DNA of 64,000 nt from Rhynchospora pubera (lineage: Eukaryota; Streptophyta; Magnoliopsida; Poales; Cyperaceae), in contig CM051463.1 in the NCBI GenBank assembly GCA_028095005.1, forward strand, positions 62,286,251-62,350,250, given 5' to 3'. This document shows, piece after piece, positions 24,894 through 35,019 of this stretch. The translations under genes were made by a program, and so were the position numbers. A model generated the notes under the pieces. The model did no database searches, had not been told where the DNA came from, and saw only the letters and a program-made list of their open reading frames with translations. Position 1 is the stretch's first letter; every line of letters starts with the position of its first letter.

Positions 24894-24973
24894 CTGGTCA
24901 ATTCGAACACCAATCTGTTCGATTCGAACAGTGTCCTGTTCAGTTCGACCAGATCTCTGTTCGGTTCGACCAG
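24894..24973. repeat. Four 17-bp palindromes at exact 21-bp spacing (3' LTR)
   Basis: Copies start at 24894, 24915, 24936 and 24957. The second, ctgttcgattcgaacag, is a perfect palindrome with 8-bp arms around one base. The repeat in the other LTR is at 35404-35483. Confidence 0.92.
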
Positions 24974-25881
24974 AGGGCAAGTGTGCGTTGGGTTTGTCTA
25001 CTATGTTTACTAATGTTTTGAGATAGGTTTAAATGGACGAACCTAGCTAATCTAAACCTCAGCCTTCGCTTGTTGGAACAGATTCTGGTTTGTTCACAAT
25101 CTAACCTAATTAACTTGATTGGTTCACAACTTTTGGTATAGAATTCAATTTGTTAAACCAGTCTATCAGAGTTCTTAGGAGTATTTAGAAGTCTTTTGTA
25201 CTAATCTAAAAGTCGCACTTTTGATGCAGACTAATCTCCCCTTTCGGTTCTAAGATTTACTCCAAATACTTAAATCAATTTAGACTTGCTATTCCTAACT
25301 TAGACTTACTAGAAGCAGCTGTTCAACTAGAAGGTAATTAGAGAATTCAACAAGTAATTAACTCAAGCAACTAATTAATTCATAATAGACTAGGTCTCAA
25401 AACATAGCAATTCATAGCATATCAAACTAACTTCATCCAAACATAGAGTTACTCTCCTAATCCTAAGGCTATAAAAGGGTCTAGCCTAACATAGTATCAA
25501 AGCAAACAACAAGAGTTAAACAACAATAAAGATACAAGCCCATCAAATCACAAGATAAAAACATAAAGAAATAAAACCAAATACTCCTTATGCTTTTGAT
25601 CACGATCTTCAAGGCGATGGAGTGATGCTAGATGTAGATGTCACGTGAAACACTGCTGCCGTCGTCACAAGGATGATGATTCCCAAGGAGAAGAAAGAAC
25701 TTGACCCTTAGAAAAGTGGAAGATGGTATTCAGAAGCGAATCCCCTTTTCTTCGGGCCTCTAGGGTATATGTAGATATCCCAGGACGCAAGGATGGAAGG
25801 CTAGGGCACCAGGGCGCAAGAAATTGCCATAACAATCAATTTCCATACAAGAAATACTACCATAAGTGATATGGCGGCAAC

Positions 25882-26068
25882 CTGGTCGGATCGAACAGGT
25901 GAGCAGTCGAACCGAACAGGAAAGAGAGAAACCAGCCACGCAAGCACGCCACTGTGAGGTCCAGTCGGATCGAACAGCCAGTCAGTCGGATCGAACAGGA
26001 GAGAGAGATGTCGCCTGATAGCCATGAGTCTAGGTCGATTCGAACAGAAATCTGTTTGGGTCGACCAG
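25882..26068. repeat. Three pairs of 17-bp palindromes (3' LTR)
   Basis: Pairs start at 25882/25903, 25961/25982 and 26031/26052, each 21 bp apart. Identical copies lie at 36392-36578 in the other LTR. Confidence 0.92.
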
Positions 26069-26306
26069 AAGAGAGAATAAAGCCTCCAATGCTAGGAATG
26101 AGTCATCTAGCGTGCGTAATACGTCGGGAATCCATCTATACGCTCCAAAGTCATCAGAAATCATCAAAAACCTGTACATAGAAGAGAAGAAACGACGGCA
26201 GAACCAAATCCTGGAAAAACATAGCAATTTATCAAATAATTTATTGGTTTGAGTCTATTTTAAGTGCTAAGTACGGTCCAAATAACAATAAATATTGACT
26301 ACGTCA

Positions 26307-26319
26307 AATCCCCCCAAAC
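26307..26319 (-). promoter_or_regulatory. Gypsy polypurine tract
   Basis: The minus strand reads GTTTGGGGGGATT directly before the 3' LTR, the expected plus-strand primer. Confidence 0.8.
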
Positions 26320-27799
26320 TTAAACTTTGCTTGTCCTCAAGGATCGCCCTAAGCTTAGATTCTTAGACTGTACTTAAATCTAGATCAAGTCATATCTCAA
26401 ACCAAGAAATCAACATAGAAATCAATTGCTCGTGCCTAAAATTTTCTCACACTTTCAACAAATGAGTCAAACAATAATTTTAAAAATAAACCAAGTCAAG
26501 TGTTCACAACTTAATCAATACAACTCTTGGGCCTAAGTGAAATCTTTTCCCATGGTTAAGAACTCTAGCCCCTCTTTGATATTTCAAAAGCAATCTCAAT
26601 TTCAATCACCCGTTCCTTTTCATATTTCTCAAAAATTTGTAAAAGCCTTTATCAACTCCAGAAATTCTATAATGAACTTTTCTTAAAACAATTTCAATTT
26701 TTCACCAAATTTTTTTTTTTTTTTTTTTTTTATGCAAGTCGAGCAGTGGGGCTTTACACCCTAGAGGATAATGCGGTATCATTGGCCTTAAGTTTGCTAC
26801 TAGCACATGTCGCGCTAGGGAGGTTGGACGGGTGTTGCTCGACTATGGCCACGGTACACTTGGGCCATAATACTCAACAACTCCTTTACCAATGCTTTCG
26901 CACCGGGTCCGGTAGAAATTAATTACAAGCTCCCCAATTATACCTCGAAACTTTGAGTTATAATTCCTGACAGCTTGTAATTAACCCAATACCCTCCAAT
27001 TTGTGGTTAAGTTAGTGGAGAAGGCCTCAGTGCGTCCTCGTTTTCACCGCTATTTAAAGTAACTTCCCTTTTTATTGTTGCTCGTTGGTGATTCGAGCGA
27101 TTAAAAAGCAATTTCAACAAGACAAAGTTCATCTTTTAATTTCCAAAGTCGATAAATTTCTTTCAAAAGTTTGTCAAATACAAATCAGTTCACTCGGCAA
27201 AAACTTGTGAGAATTGACTAAGTTTGAAATAACAATTCTAAGCATCCAATATCAAATTCAAATCTAAAAGAAAATACTTCAGTTTGGGTCCATTGGTGCA
27301 AGATCAAGTATGATATCAAAACATTCTAAGGTCATTTGAGAAAATTTTTGTTTGACTCAAAAACAAGTTCAAGCAGTGTGAGAGTTGTCATTTAAAATCC
27401 AAATCGAGAGAGTAGGCAAAACCAACTTATTTCAAAGCCAAAATCATACTAAATTACACAAATTTTAAGTTCTGGTCGAGTCGACCATAGCTAAGTTCGA
27501 ACCGAACGAAAAGAGTAGAACAGAACAAGTGTTTTATGAACTGGTCGAACCGACCAGGTATCCGTTCGAACCGACCAGAGAAGACAATTATGCATAAAAT
27601 CCAAATGAGAGACGTTCGATTCGACCAGTGCTTGTTCGACTTGACCAGAGAAGAATTGCCCATTTTCACAGAAAAACAACCTTTTCATCCCACAAATCGA
27701 TTTATCTCCTATATGCCCTCCCCCAAACTTATCAAATGCTTGTCCCAAGCATACTTTCACACAGAAATAGCAAATAGGAGGGAAATTGATGGTTACCTT
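26320..27799 (-). other. 3' untranslated spacer of the Gypsy element
   Basis: No coding frame on the element's strand. Contains a 22-base poly(T) run (26710-26731, poly(A) in the element sense) and three pairs of the 17-bp palindrome (27472-27648). Confidence 0.7.
27472..27648. repeat. Three pairs of 17-bp palindromes in the 3' spacer
   Basis: Starts at 27472/27493, 27541/27562 and 27612/27632; spacings 21, 21 and 20 bp. The copy at 27541 (ctggtcgaaccgaccag) is close to consensus. Confidence 0.9.
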
Positions 27800-29512
27800 T
27801 TAGTAGGGAGGAGGGAGGCTCCTAGAGGAAGAGCCTTGGTTGACACCACCATCATAGCTTGGGAAAATGCCAAAGAAATCGCCTTGCTGCTCCTGTTGCT
27901 GCTGCTCCCCTCCTTGGTTGCCCAGAGATGGATAGTAGCTTGGGTCGGAATTTGCAGGGCGCCATTGTCCCTCAAAAGGTGGTGGCATGGGCTGCTGTGG
28001 CGGCTCTAGAACTTGTCCTCCAAGATATGGGTAAAACCCATAGTCGGAGTGAGCGGAGAAGGTTTGCCGTGGAGAAGGAGGAAGCGGTGATGCTTGGCTA
28101 TGAACCGATTGGGCTCCCGGGCTCATGATCGGATCTTCATCATCGCGTGGCCAATACCCTCGTTGCAAATAGAAGCGACTCTCAAATGCCATGTCATAGG
28201 CCATGCTTACCTTCCTATTCAAACGATCAAGCTTCTTGGTGCAATCGGCCATGCCCTTGCGCATCTCATCCCGTGTGTCCAAGTGAAGTTGAGTGAGGTT
28301 GTCCACCATTTGGATGAGATTGTTGGCCCATTGTGGTTGTGGCTCACTCCCTTGAGGAAAGGGTACACGTGGTGGCGAGTTAGGCCTTGTTGATGGCCCC
28401 GCTTCATCGGTTTCCATGGGGATGATCCTAGGGATTGGGTGTTGCAATTCCTCCGCTGTCCTAGGAGTCACATAATCATGAGGAATTAGCCAAGAGAGAG
28501 AGTTAGAGAGATCTACCCGGTGAGGATATGGAAGAAAGAAGTTGCTCCCCTTGTCACGCACCCACAAATATCGCTCGGATATGTCCCGGCTCTCGCGGAA
28601 AATTTGCAAGAAGCGAGCGGCTCGGAACCTATCATCATCATAGACCATGTAGCCGGTGCAAAAGGTTTGCTCGGGTAAAGGTAGGCCCATGCGCTTGGCT
28701 AGGATTGTAACAAAGGAGCCCATAGTGATTTTGCCCCTAGCATTTTCCATATCCCTTTGATAAATCCAATGTTTCACCATTAACTTGATCCAATCCAATT
28801 TAGGGGGTTGGGGTTGAAGTACGTGCCATAGGATGCCAATCTCCTTGTCATTGGTGATATTCACCGTCTCCCCCCGTGCAAAAATTGTAGAGGCAATGGC
28901 ACGAAGAACGATTCGAAGGGTAGGGTGCTGCACATGCCTGGATTGAAGCCTACCCCCAGTTGTGCCTGTGAGCCTTTCCCATACTTGTCTCCCGAAGACT
29001 TCATCATTAGGGTCCCTTGTCCAAGTAGTCTCCTCCACCTCCCCTCTTTCTAACTTGAAAACCACGGACAAGTCATCAAGCCATGCTTTATGAGTATTGT
29101 TTCCAAGCCGGAACCAAATGTAATCCCGGCCATCTCGTTCCATGAGTCGTAGAGAAGAGAGAAACTCTTGGGTGTAGACTTGGTATGCCTTCTCTCGGAA
29201 TTCCCAAAAGGCGGGGGTAATACCGGCATTGCTCGTGATCTCCAAAAATTGCTCCGCTACCCCAAAGGTTTCCAATGTCTCCATATCCATGAACCTCGTG
29301 TGCTCAAAGACCCTATCTCGCATCCTTAGATAGTTTTCAAACATATAGTTCCAAGGCATTTCAAAGTTGGCATCCCTTTCAAATGGTGCTGCAGCGGGGT
29401 TACGGACCAAGTCCGGATCGATCTCAGGCCCGATAGGGTGCTGCTGGGGTTGAGAAGAAGAAGCAGCGGCTGCTAGGCGTGCACTAGCACGGGTTCTTGG
29501 TTTGGGTGCCAT
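27800..29512 (-). CDS. Athila-type accessory protein (570 aa), intact
   Basis: A long uninterrupted frame starts MAPKPRTRASARLAAAAS. The central part (about residues 40-390) resembles the ATHILA ORF protein found behind pol in Athila elements (FERDANFEMPWNYMF, KLDWIKLMVKHWIYQRD, GSFVTILAKRMGL). The C-terminus is low complexity, Pro/Gln-rich (GGEQQQQEQQGDF). No signal peptide or membrane segment is obvious, so an envelope role is not supported. Its position after pol with its own start suggests expression from a spliced or subgenomic RNA. The biochemical role is unknown. It is intact although pol is broken. None of the element's 17-bp palindromes was seen inside this frame. Confidence 0.78.
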   Translation of the reverse strand: MAPKPRTRASARLAAAASSSQPQQHPIGPEIDPDLVRNPAAAPFERDANFEMPWNYMFENYLRMRDRVFEHTRFMDMETLETFGVAEQFLEITSNAGITPAFWEFREKAYQVYTQEFLSSLRLMERDGRDYIWFRLGNNTHKAWLDDLSVVFKLERGEVEETTWTRDPNDEVFGRQVWERLTGTTGGRLQSRHVQHPTLRIVLRAIASTIFARGETVNITNDKEIGILWHVLQPQPPKLDWIKLMVKHWIYQRDMENARGKITMGSFVTILAKRMGLPLPEQTFCTGYMVYDDDRFRAARFLQIFRESRDISERYLWVRDKGSNFFLPYPHRVDLSNSLSWLIPHDYVTPRTAEELQHPIPRIIPMETDEAGPSTRPNSPPRVPFPQGSEPQPQWANNLIQMVDNLTQLHLDTRDEMRKGMADCTKKLDRLNRKVSMAYDMAFESRFYLQRGYWPRDDEDPIMSPGAQSVHSQASPLPPSPRQTFSAHSDYGFYPYLGGQVLEPPQQPMPPPFEGQWRPANSDPSYYPSLGNQGGEQQQQEQQGDFFGIFPSYDGGVNQGSSSRSLPPPY

Positions 29513-29555
29513 AGGTAAGGGACAAGAGGTGAGGTGATTGCAGGGTTTGGGTGCT

Positions 29556-29668
29556 CTGGTCGAACCGAACAGGGGGCTGTTCGAACCGAACAGAGTGGTT
29601 TAACAGAGGGTTGGCGCTATAAGATGTGCTCTGGTCGATCCGACCAAGGTCTTGTTCGACCTGACCAG
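29556..29668. repeat. Two pairs of 17-bp palindromes before the accessory ORF
   Basis: Starts at 29556/29577 and 29631/29652, both 21 bp apart, within 160 bp upstream of the accessory ATG on the minus strand. Confidence 0.9.
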
Positions 29669-30402
29669 AGAGGAGTAATATGCTGGTTCTGACAGGTTCT
29701 GGCACGGGTTGACCCGTTTCACTGGTACACCTCAAAATTCGCTGGTACAAACTTGCAAAACCCTCAAACAAACCAATACAAGGCACAATTGAACAAAAGA
29801 AAAGGAAGTAGAAGTAATTGGACCTTTGTAAACCTCAATTTCCCAAACTTGCGGTGGTTGGAAATGGGGCAGCGGCAATAAGGGGTTCCCGGCACTCCTT
29901 GGGACTTTGTGGCGCAAGAGAAGTGTGCAAAGGTGCTCGGGAAGAAGAAAGAATGCAAGAGAAGCCGGAGTCGCGCCCAACAACGACGGAATGGTCCCGT
30001 AGTGGTGTCCCTTCGGCCAAACCTAACTTGAGTCCTTCAAGTGTGCACTTAGGGCAAGGAGAGGGCCCTGGAGTACTTCCCCACGAGAGAAATTGAGAGA
30101 ATAGCAAAATCGCTTGAAACCTCGTGGAGCGTGCCTTGAAAAACCCGTCGCGAAGGAACTTCAATAGCAAAAACTAAGGACAGTAGTGAGAAGAGAGTAG
30201 AGAGGAGAGCAATTTGGGCTTTAGATCTCTTAAAATGGTGGAGAATTGAGGAAGTTGAGATTTGGGAGGGTTGGTTCGGTTTGGAGAAGAAGGGAACGAG
30301 AGAGAGAGATGAAAAATGGGTTGAGTGGGGGGAAGGAGAGAGGTAAGGGACGGTTTTGATTAGGCTTAATGGGTTTCGGGTCGGGTTTGGTGGTAACGGC
30401 CA

Positions 30403-30463
30403 GCCATCTACTATGCAAGCAAGGTGTTAGACCCGGCTCAAGCAAATTACACAACCACCGAGA
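30403..30463. repeat. 61-bp inverted duplication at the integrase deletion junction
   Basis: This stretch is an exact reverse complement of 30679-30739, the RNase H coding segment for AIYYASKVLDPAQANYTTTE. It starts right after the last RNase H residues (ADHLSRW), where integrase should begin. Confidence 0.92.
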
Positions 30464-30678
30464 CAAATGGTCTGCAACGGAGTTCTCTGTGCCCTTTTTA
30501 TCTCTAATCTCAAGGTCAAATTCTTGAAGGAGAAGAACCCATCGTATGAGACGCGGCTTGGCATCTTTCTTACTCAAAAGGTATCTAATGGCCGCATGAT
30601 CAGTGTAGACAATCACCTTAGAACCCACTAAGTAAGGTCAGAATTTGTCCAGAGCAAAAACAATTGCAAGGAGCTCCT

Positions 30679-30739
30679 TCTCGGTGGTTGTGTAATTTGC
30701 TTGAGCCGGGTCTAACACCTTGCTTGCATAGTAGATGGC
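30679..30739. repeat. Source arm of the 61-bp inverted duplication
   Basis: In-frame RNase H coding sequence; the inverted copy lies 215 bp away at 30403-30463. Confidence 0.92.
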
Positions 30740-31989
30740 GACCGGCTTCTTGTCTTTCTTTTGCCCAAGCACCGCTCCAATCGCGAAGTCGCTCGCATCA
30801 CACATGAGCTCAAACGGTTGGGACCAATCGGGCGGTTGCAAGATTGGGGCAGAGACAAGGGCTTGCTTCAATCTGTTAAACGCATTCAAACAATCCTCAT
30901 CAATAATAAAATCATTGTCTTTAACGAGAAGATTACTCAATGGTTTGGCAATTTTAGAAAAATCTTTAATGAATCGGCGGTAGAATCCGGCATGGCCCAG
31001 GAAGCTTCGCACGTCCTTGACATTCTTTGGCACTCCAAGCTTCTCAATCACCTCGATTTTCGCCTTGTCAACTTCGATCCCTTGAGATGTCACCACATGC
31101 CCTAGTACCACACCTTTTTGCACCATGAAATGACATTTCTCCCAATTCAAAACTAGATTAACCTCCTCGCATCTCTGCAAGACTTTAGATAGGTTAGCAA
31201 GACAAGAATCAAAACTAGTACCATACACAGAGAAATCGTCCATAAACACTTCCATTTCTTTTTCAATAAAATCAGAGAAAATTGCCATCATAGCACGTTG
31301 GAAGGTTGCGGGTGCATTACAAAGACCAAAAGGCATTCTTTTGTAGGCATAAGTACCATATGGGCAAGTGAAAGTGGTCTTTTCTTGGTCATTTGGATGA
31401 ATTGGTATTTGAAAGAAACCCGAATAACCGTCTAAGTAACAAAAATACGAGTGATTAGCTAATCTTTCAAGCATTTGGTCAACAAAAGGAAGAGGAAAAT
31501 GGTCCTTGCGAGTCGCCGCATTGAGCTTGCGGTAATCGATGCACATCCTCCATCCGGTTGCTACGCGGGTTTGAATCATCTCGCCTTTATCATTCTTGAC
31601 CACCGTTGTGCCTCCTTTCTTTGGGACTACATGGACCGGGCTCACCCACTTGCTATCGGAGATTGCATAGATGATACCCGCATCGAGGAGCTTGAGAATC
31701 TCCTTCTTGACCACCTCCTTGAGGTTGGGATTGAGTCGCCTTTGTGCCTCTCGAGTTGGCTTATGATCATCTTCCATGAGAATTCGATGTGTGCAAAACG
31801 AGGGGTCAATGCCCTTCAAATCCTCAATCGAGTAGCCAATTGCACCTCTATAGGCTCTTAGCTCCATTAAAAGCTTCTCCGTTTGGCCTGCATCTAGCTC
31901 TGAGTTAACAATAACTGGGTATGTTTGACTTGGGCCAAGAAATTCGTACCTTAACGAGGGAAGAGGTTTCAACTCGACTGTTGGAGGCT

Positions 31990-32099
31990 CTGGTCGACTC
32001 GGACAGGTTCTGGTCGGATCGAACAGGCCGCCAGATTGGGGTTCCATGCCTGGTCGAGCCTCTGGTCGACTCGAACAGGGGTCTGGTCGGATCGAACAG
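31990..32099. repeat. 17-bp palindromes within the pol frame
   Basis: Starts at 31990/32010 (20 bp apart) and 32062/32083 (21 bp), plus half-copies at 32050 and 32101. They encode the variable linker between protease and reverse transcriptase (SIRPDPCSSRPEA region). Confidence 0.9.
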
Positions 32100-33004
32100 G
32101 TGGTCGAACAGGCCATGCTGAGAGTGGCGTTGCCTTCTTCCTCGACTTCCATGGTCTCTTCTACCCCTATTGCCTCTTGCATGTCACATAGGAAGGCTTG
32201 GTAAGTTTCTAGAGCTATTTGGTACTGGTCCTCAAGAGACTCTTCAATTTCGGGTATCTCTTGGATCATGAAGCAAGTTTTCGCGGGGTCGGGGCATTTC
32301 ATAGCATGATCTATTGAAAATAGGAGACGCTCCCCCCCCACTCTGACCAAAATTGTCCCTTCCAGGGCATCCATCATTACACCGGCTGTTCTAAGGAAGG
32401 GCCGACCCAAGATTATTGGCACTTCTTTATCGACCTCCATTTCCATGACCACAAAATCGCCGGGTACTAGGAATTTTCCAACTTGCACAGGGACATCCTT
32501 TAAAACGCCCAAGGGCAGCCGGGTTGTGGAATCGGCGAGCTTAAGGGTCATGCTCGTGGGTGTAAGCTCTCCAATTCCAATCGTTTCAAATACCGACTTA
32601 GGCATGAGGCTTATGCTTGCTCCCATATCACACAAGGCTTGCATAATAGTGGCTTTTCCAATAGTGCAAGGAAGGACGAACCTACCTGGATCCTCAAGCT
32701 TGGGTGGCATGCGGTTCTTCAAAGCCTCACTGCTCTTGTATGTTAATGCCACCGTTTTCAGCTCCTCCATGGACCTTTTGCCCGTGCAAAGCTCTTTCAA
32801 GAATTTGGCATAAATGGGCACGTGGGCAATTGCGTCGGTGAAAGGAATTGTAATTTGCATTTGCTTGAGTATCTCCCAAAAGATTCTAAACTGAGCGTCT
32901 TCTTTGGATTTTACCAAGCGCTGAGGGAAAGGTACCGGAGGTTGGTAAGCAGGCACTGGTGTTTCAGCACTGCTTTTATCCTTAGGTTGTGCCTTTTTAG
33001 CCTC

Positions 33005-33132
33005 CTGGTCGGACCGAACGGTGGTCTGGTCGACCCGAACAGGCTCCTGGACTTCCACATGGCCTTGTGCAGCTTGGTCGGGCTCTACTATGGGTTGGTC
33101 GGATCGAACAGGGGGCTGGTCGATCTGACCAG
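33005..33132. repeat. Five 17-bp palindromes within the gag-protease linker
   Basis: Starts at 33005/33026 and 33074/33095/33116, all 21 bp apart within clusters. Translated on the minus strand they give seven-residue repeats such as PVRSDQP and TVRSDQE. Confidence 0.92.
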
Positions 33133-34768
33133 AGAGCTGGTGTTGCTCGTCAGCCGGCATAGGAGGGTCTTGATACTCTCGTCCGCTCCTTAAGACGTGC
33201 ATGGCTTTGATTTCAGCATTTGGGTTAACTAGAGGCTGCCCTGGAAGCTTCCCTTGAGGTCTAGAAAATTGTTGCTCCATCATTCGCTCCAGGCGTTGCA
33301 AGGAAGCGGCACTACCCTTTAACTCATTTGTGGTCGCCTTGAGCTCATCCAACCCCTCGGCCATCATCAGGTTGAATTTGCCTTGCTGATGCATGAACTC
33401 TTGGACAACCGGAGGAACCCCGTCTGTATTATAGACTGATTTCCTAGAAAACGGTCCATTAGAGTTGTTAGGTTGCTGATCTCGCCTAGGGGGCTGCTGA
33501 TTCTGTCCCTTGTAATTGTACTTGGGTTGGTAGGGCCGGTCAAGAGTGGATTTTTGCATTGTATTCTTCAGATTTGGGTCATTCATGTGCTCCCAATTTC
33601 TTTGCTCACCCTCATCCAGTGAATAGCTCCGGTTGAAAATATGCCTCGGGTAATAGGAAGGTTCGCTATTCAGAGAATTTACTTGAGCCATGTCATCATT
33701 GATTTTAGCAAGGGGGCAATCGGGAGATTTATGCCCTTCTTCGCCACAAGCACCACATTCGTTTGAGTAGAGATGAGACCCTTGGGCGGATTGATAAGAT
33801 GCTAGCTTGGCTTCTAATTCAGCAATCCTCTCATCTCTAGTAGTGATCTCATGCACTTGGTGCTTCGCATGGCCAGAGCGGCGGGGGTTGGGGATTGGAT
33901 ACCACGTATAGTTCCGTGCGCAGTGATCGAGTAGGTCTCGCCCTTGAGTCGCATCAAGCCGTTTGAATGCCCCACCTGAAAGTGAATCAATATTAATTTT
34001 GATATTGTCATATAGACCGCTATAAAAGTTTTTAATCAAAAGCCAGTCTTGAATGCCATGGTGTGGGCATGAGTTTTCAAGATCCCTAAATCGCTCCCAA
34101 GCGTCCCTCATTGTTTCATCATCTTTTTGGGCAAAGTTGTTCAATTCCCTCCTAATTGTATCAGACCTATCAGTTGAGAAATATCTTTCTAGAAAAACTT
34201 GTGCCATTTGATCCCAAGATCGAATTGAACCCTTTTTCAAAGTCTTATACCATTTGCGGGCACTATCTTTAAGGGTGAAATGAAACAGTAACAGCCTAAT
34301 TGCTTGTTGAGAAATCCCATTAATTTTAATCAAACGTGTGCAATCAATGAAATTTTGTAAATGAGCATGAGGGTCCTCTTTGTCATCTCCGTAGAACGGA
34401 GTCTGTTGGACTAGTGAGACATGATTTGGAGAGATTAGCATGTTGTTGGCCGCGATGCCCGGAATCAACACGGGCCCGCCCACATCTTTGGCATTCGGGG
34501 CTCCGTATTCTCCAAGTGTCCTTTCACGGCCTTGGCCATCCTCATCATCAGAGTTGTGGACGCTAGCCTCGTCCTCTTGGGTCCAGCGGCGACGCTCGTC
34601 TTCTAATTCCCTTCGTTGTCCTGTCAGAGCGTCCCGCTCTGCTGCGAGTTGAGCCTCTCTTTGCTCGAGTTGGAGACGGAGGTTCTCCAGTTCTTGTGTG
34701 CGCTGGGCAATGGCCTCGGGAGTGAGTTGGTCGGCCATCGCAGTGTTTTCTTCTCTCTGTTCGGGGTG

Positions 34769-34806
34769 CTGGTCAGATCGAACAGAGCCCTGGTCGGTTC
34801 GAACAG
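34769..34806. repeat. Pair of 17-bp palindromes in the gag leader
   Basis: Starts at 34769 and 34790, 21 bp apart, just upstream of the gag start codon at 34738 on the minus strand. Confidence 0.9.
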
Positions 34807-34998
34807 GACTAAAGGAGGAGAATCTGGCTTCTTCGTTTATTCTTCGGAGAAAATCTTTGATCCTCGGAGGAGGGGACTTCTTCCTTTGTGTATTGCCTGC
34901 CAGTCCTGAAATTTAAGAGAGAAGAAAACGTACGTGTCAAAAGAAAAAGAAAAGATCTAGTCTCTCAATACTAAGACAAGGATCCAATATCAACACCG

Positions 34999-35016
34999 TC
35001 CCCGGCAACGGCGCCA
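34999..35016 (-). promoter_or_regulatory. Gypsy primer-binding site, tRNA-Asp type
   Basis: Plus strand tccccggcaacggcgcca equals the 3' end of plant tRNA-Asp including CCA, so the element strand pairs with that primer. Three bases (att) separate it from the LTR. Confidence 0.9.
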
Positions 35017-35019
35017 ATT

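Larger units (their letters stand above)
24510..26306 (-). repeat. Gypsy 3' LTR
   Basis: 1797 bp, tgatgaaggct...actacgtca. No difference from 35020-36816 was found by line-by-line reading. Holds ten copies of the 17-bp palindrome. Small open frames inside are identical in both LTRs and carry no recognised domain. Confidence 0.95.
30230..34738 (-). pseudogene. Gypsy gag-protease-RT-RNase H polyprotein, broken
   Basis: The first 1366 codons (34738-30638) read as a coiled-coil-like N-terminus (residues 15-55) and gag (about 100-280). A CCHC zinc knuckle follows at 328-341 (CGACGEEGHKSPDC). Next come a linker rich in VRxDQ repeats, an aspartic protease motif (LCDMGASISLMP) and reverse transcriptase (WRMCIDYRKLN, MPFGLCNAPATFQ, VFMDDFSVYG). 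RNase H (CDASDFAIGAVLG) follows. A TGA at 30637-30635 interrupts RNase H; the same frame then continues (VYTDHAAIRYLL, ENSVADHLSRW). It then runs into antisense RT-derived sequence and untranslated DNA. Integrase is missing. The VFMDDF motif and gene order fit the Athila clade. Confidence 0.93.

Noticed and set aside
24894..24973. CRISPR-like regular spacing of the palindromes
   Set aside because: Plant nuclear context, 4-bp spacers and no cas genes; this is a 21-bp phased repeat in an LTR, not a CRISPR array.
24825..26227. Small frames in the Gypsy LTR, repeated in both LTRs
   Set aside because: Identical only because the LTRs are identical; they are partly made of the palindromic motif and have no domain.
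27536..28128. Plus-strand frames of 89-157 codons opposite the accessory ORF
   Set aside because: Antisense shadows of the 570-codon minus-strand frame and its palindromes.
30735..33193. Plus-strand frames of up to 128 codons opposite pol
   Set aside because: Antisense shadows of the gag-pol frame.
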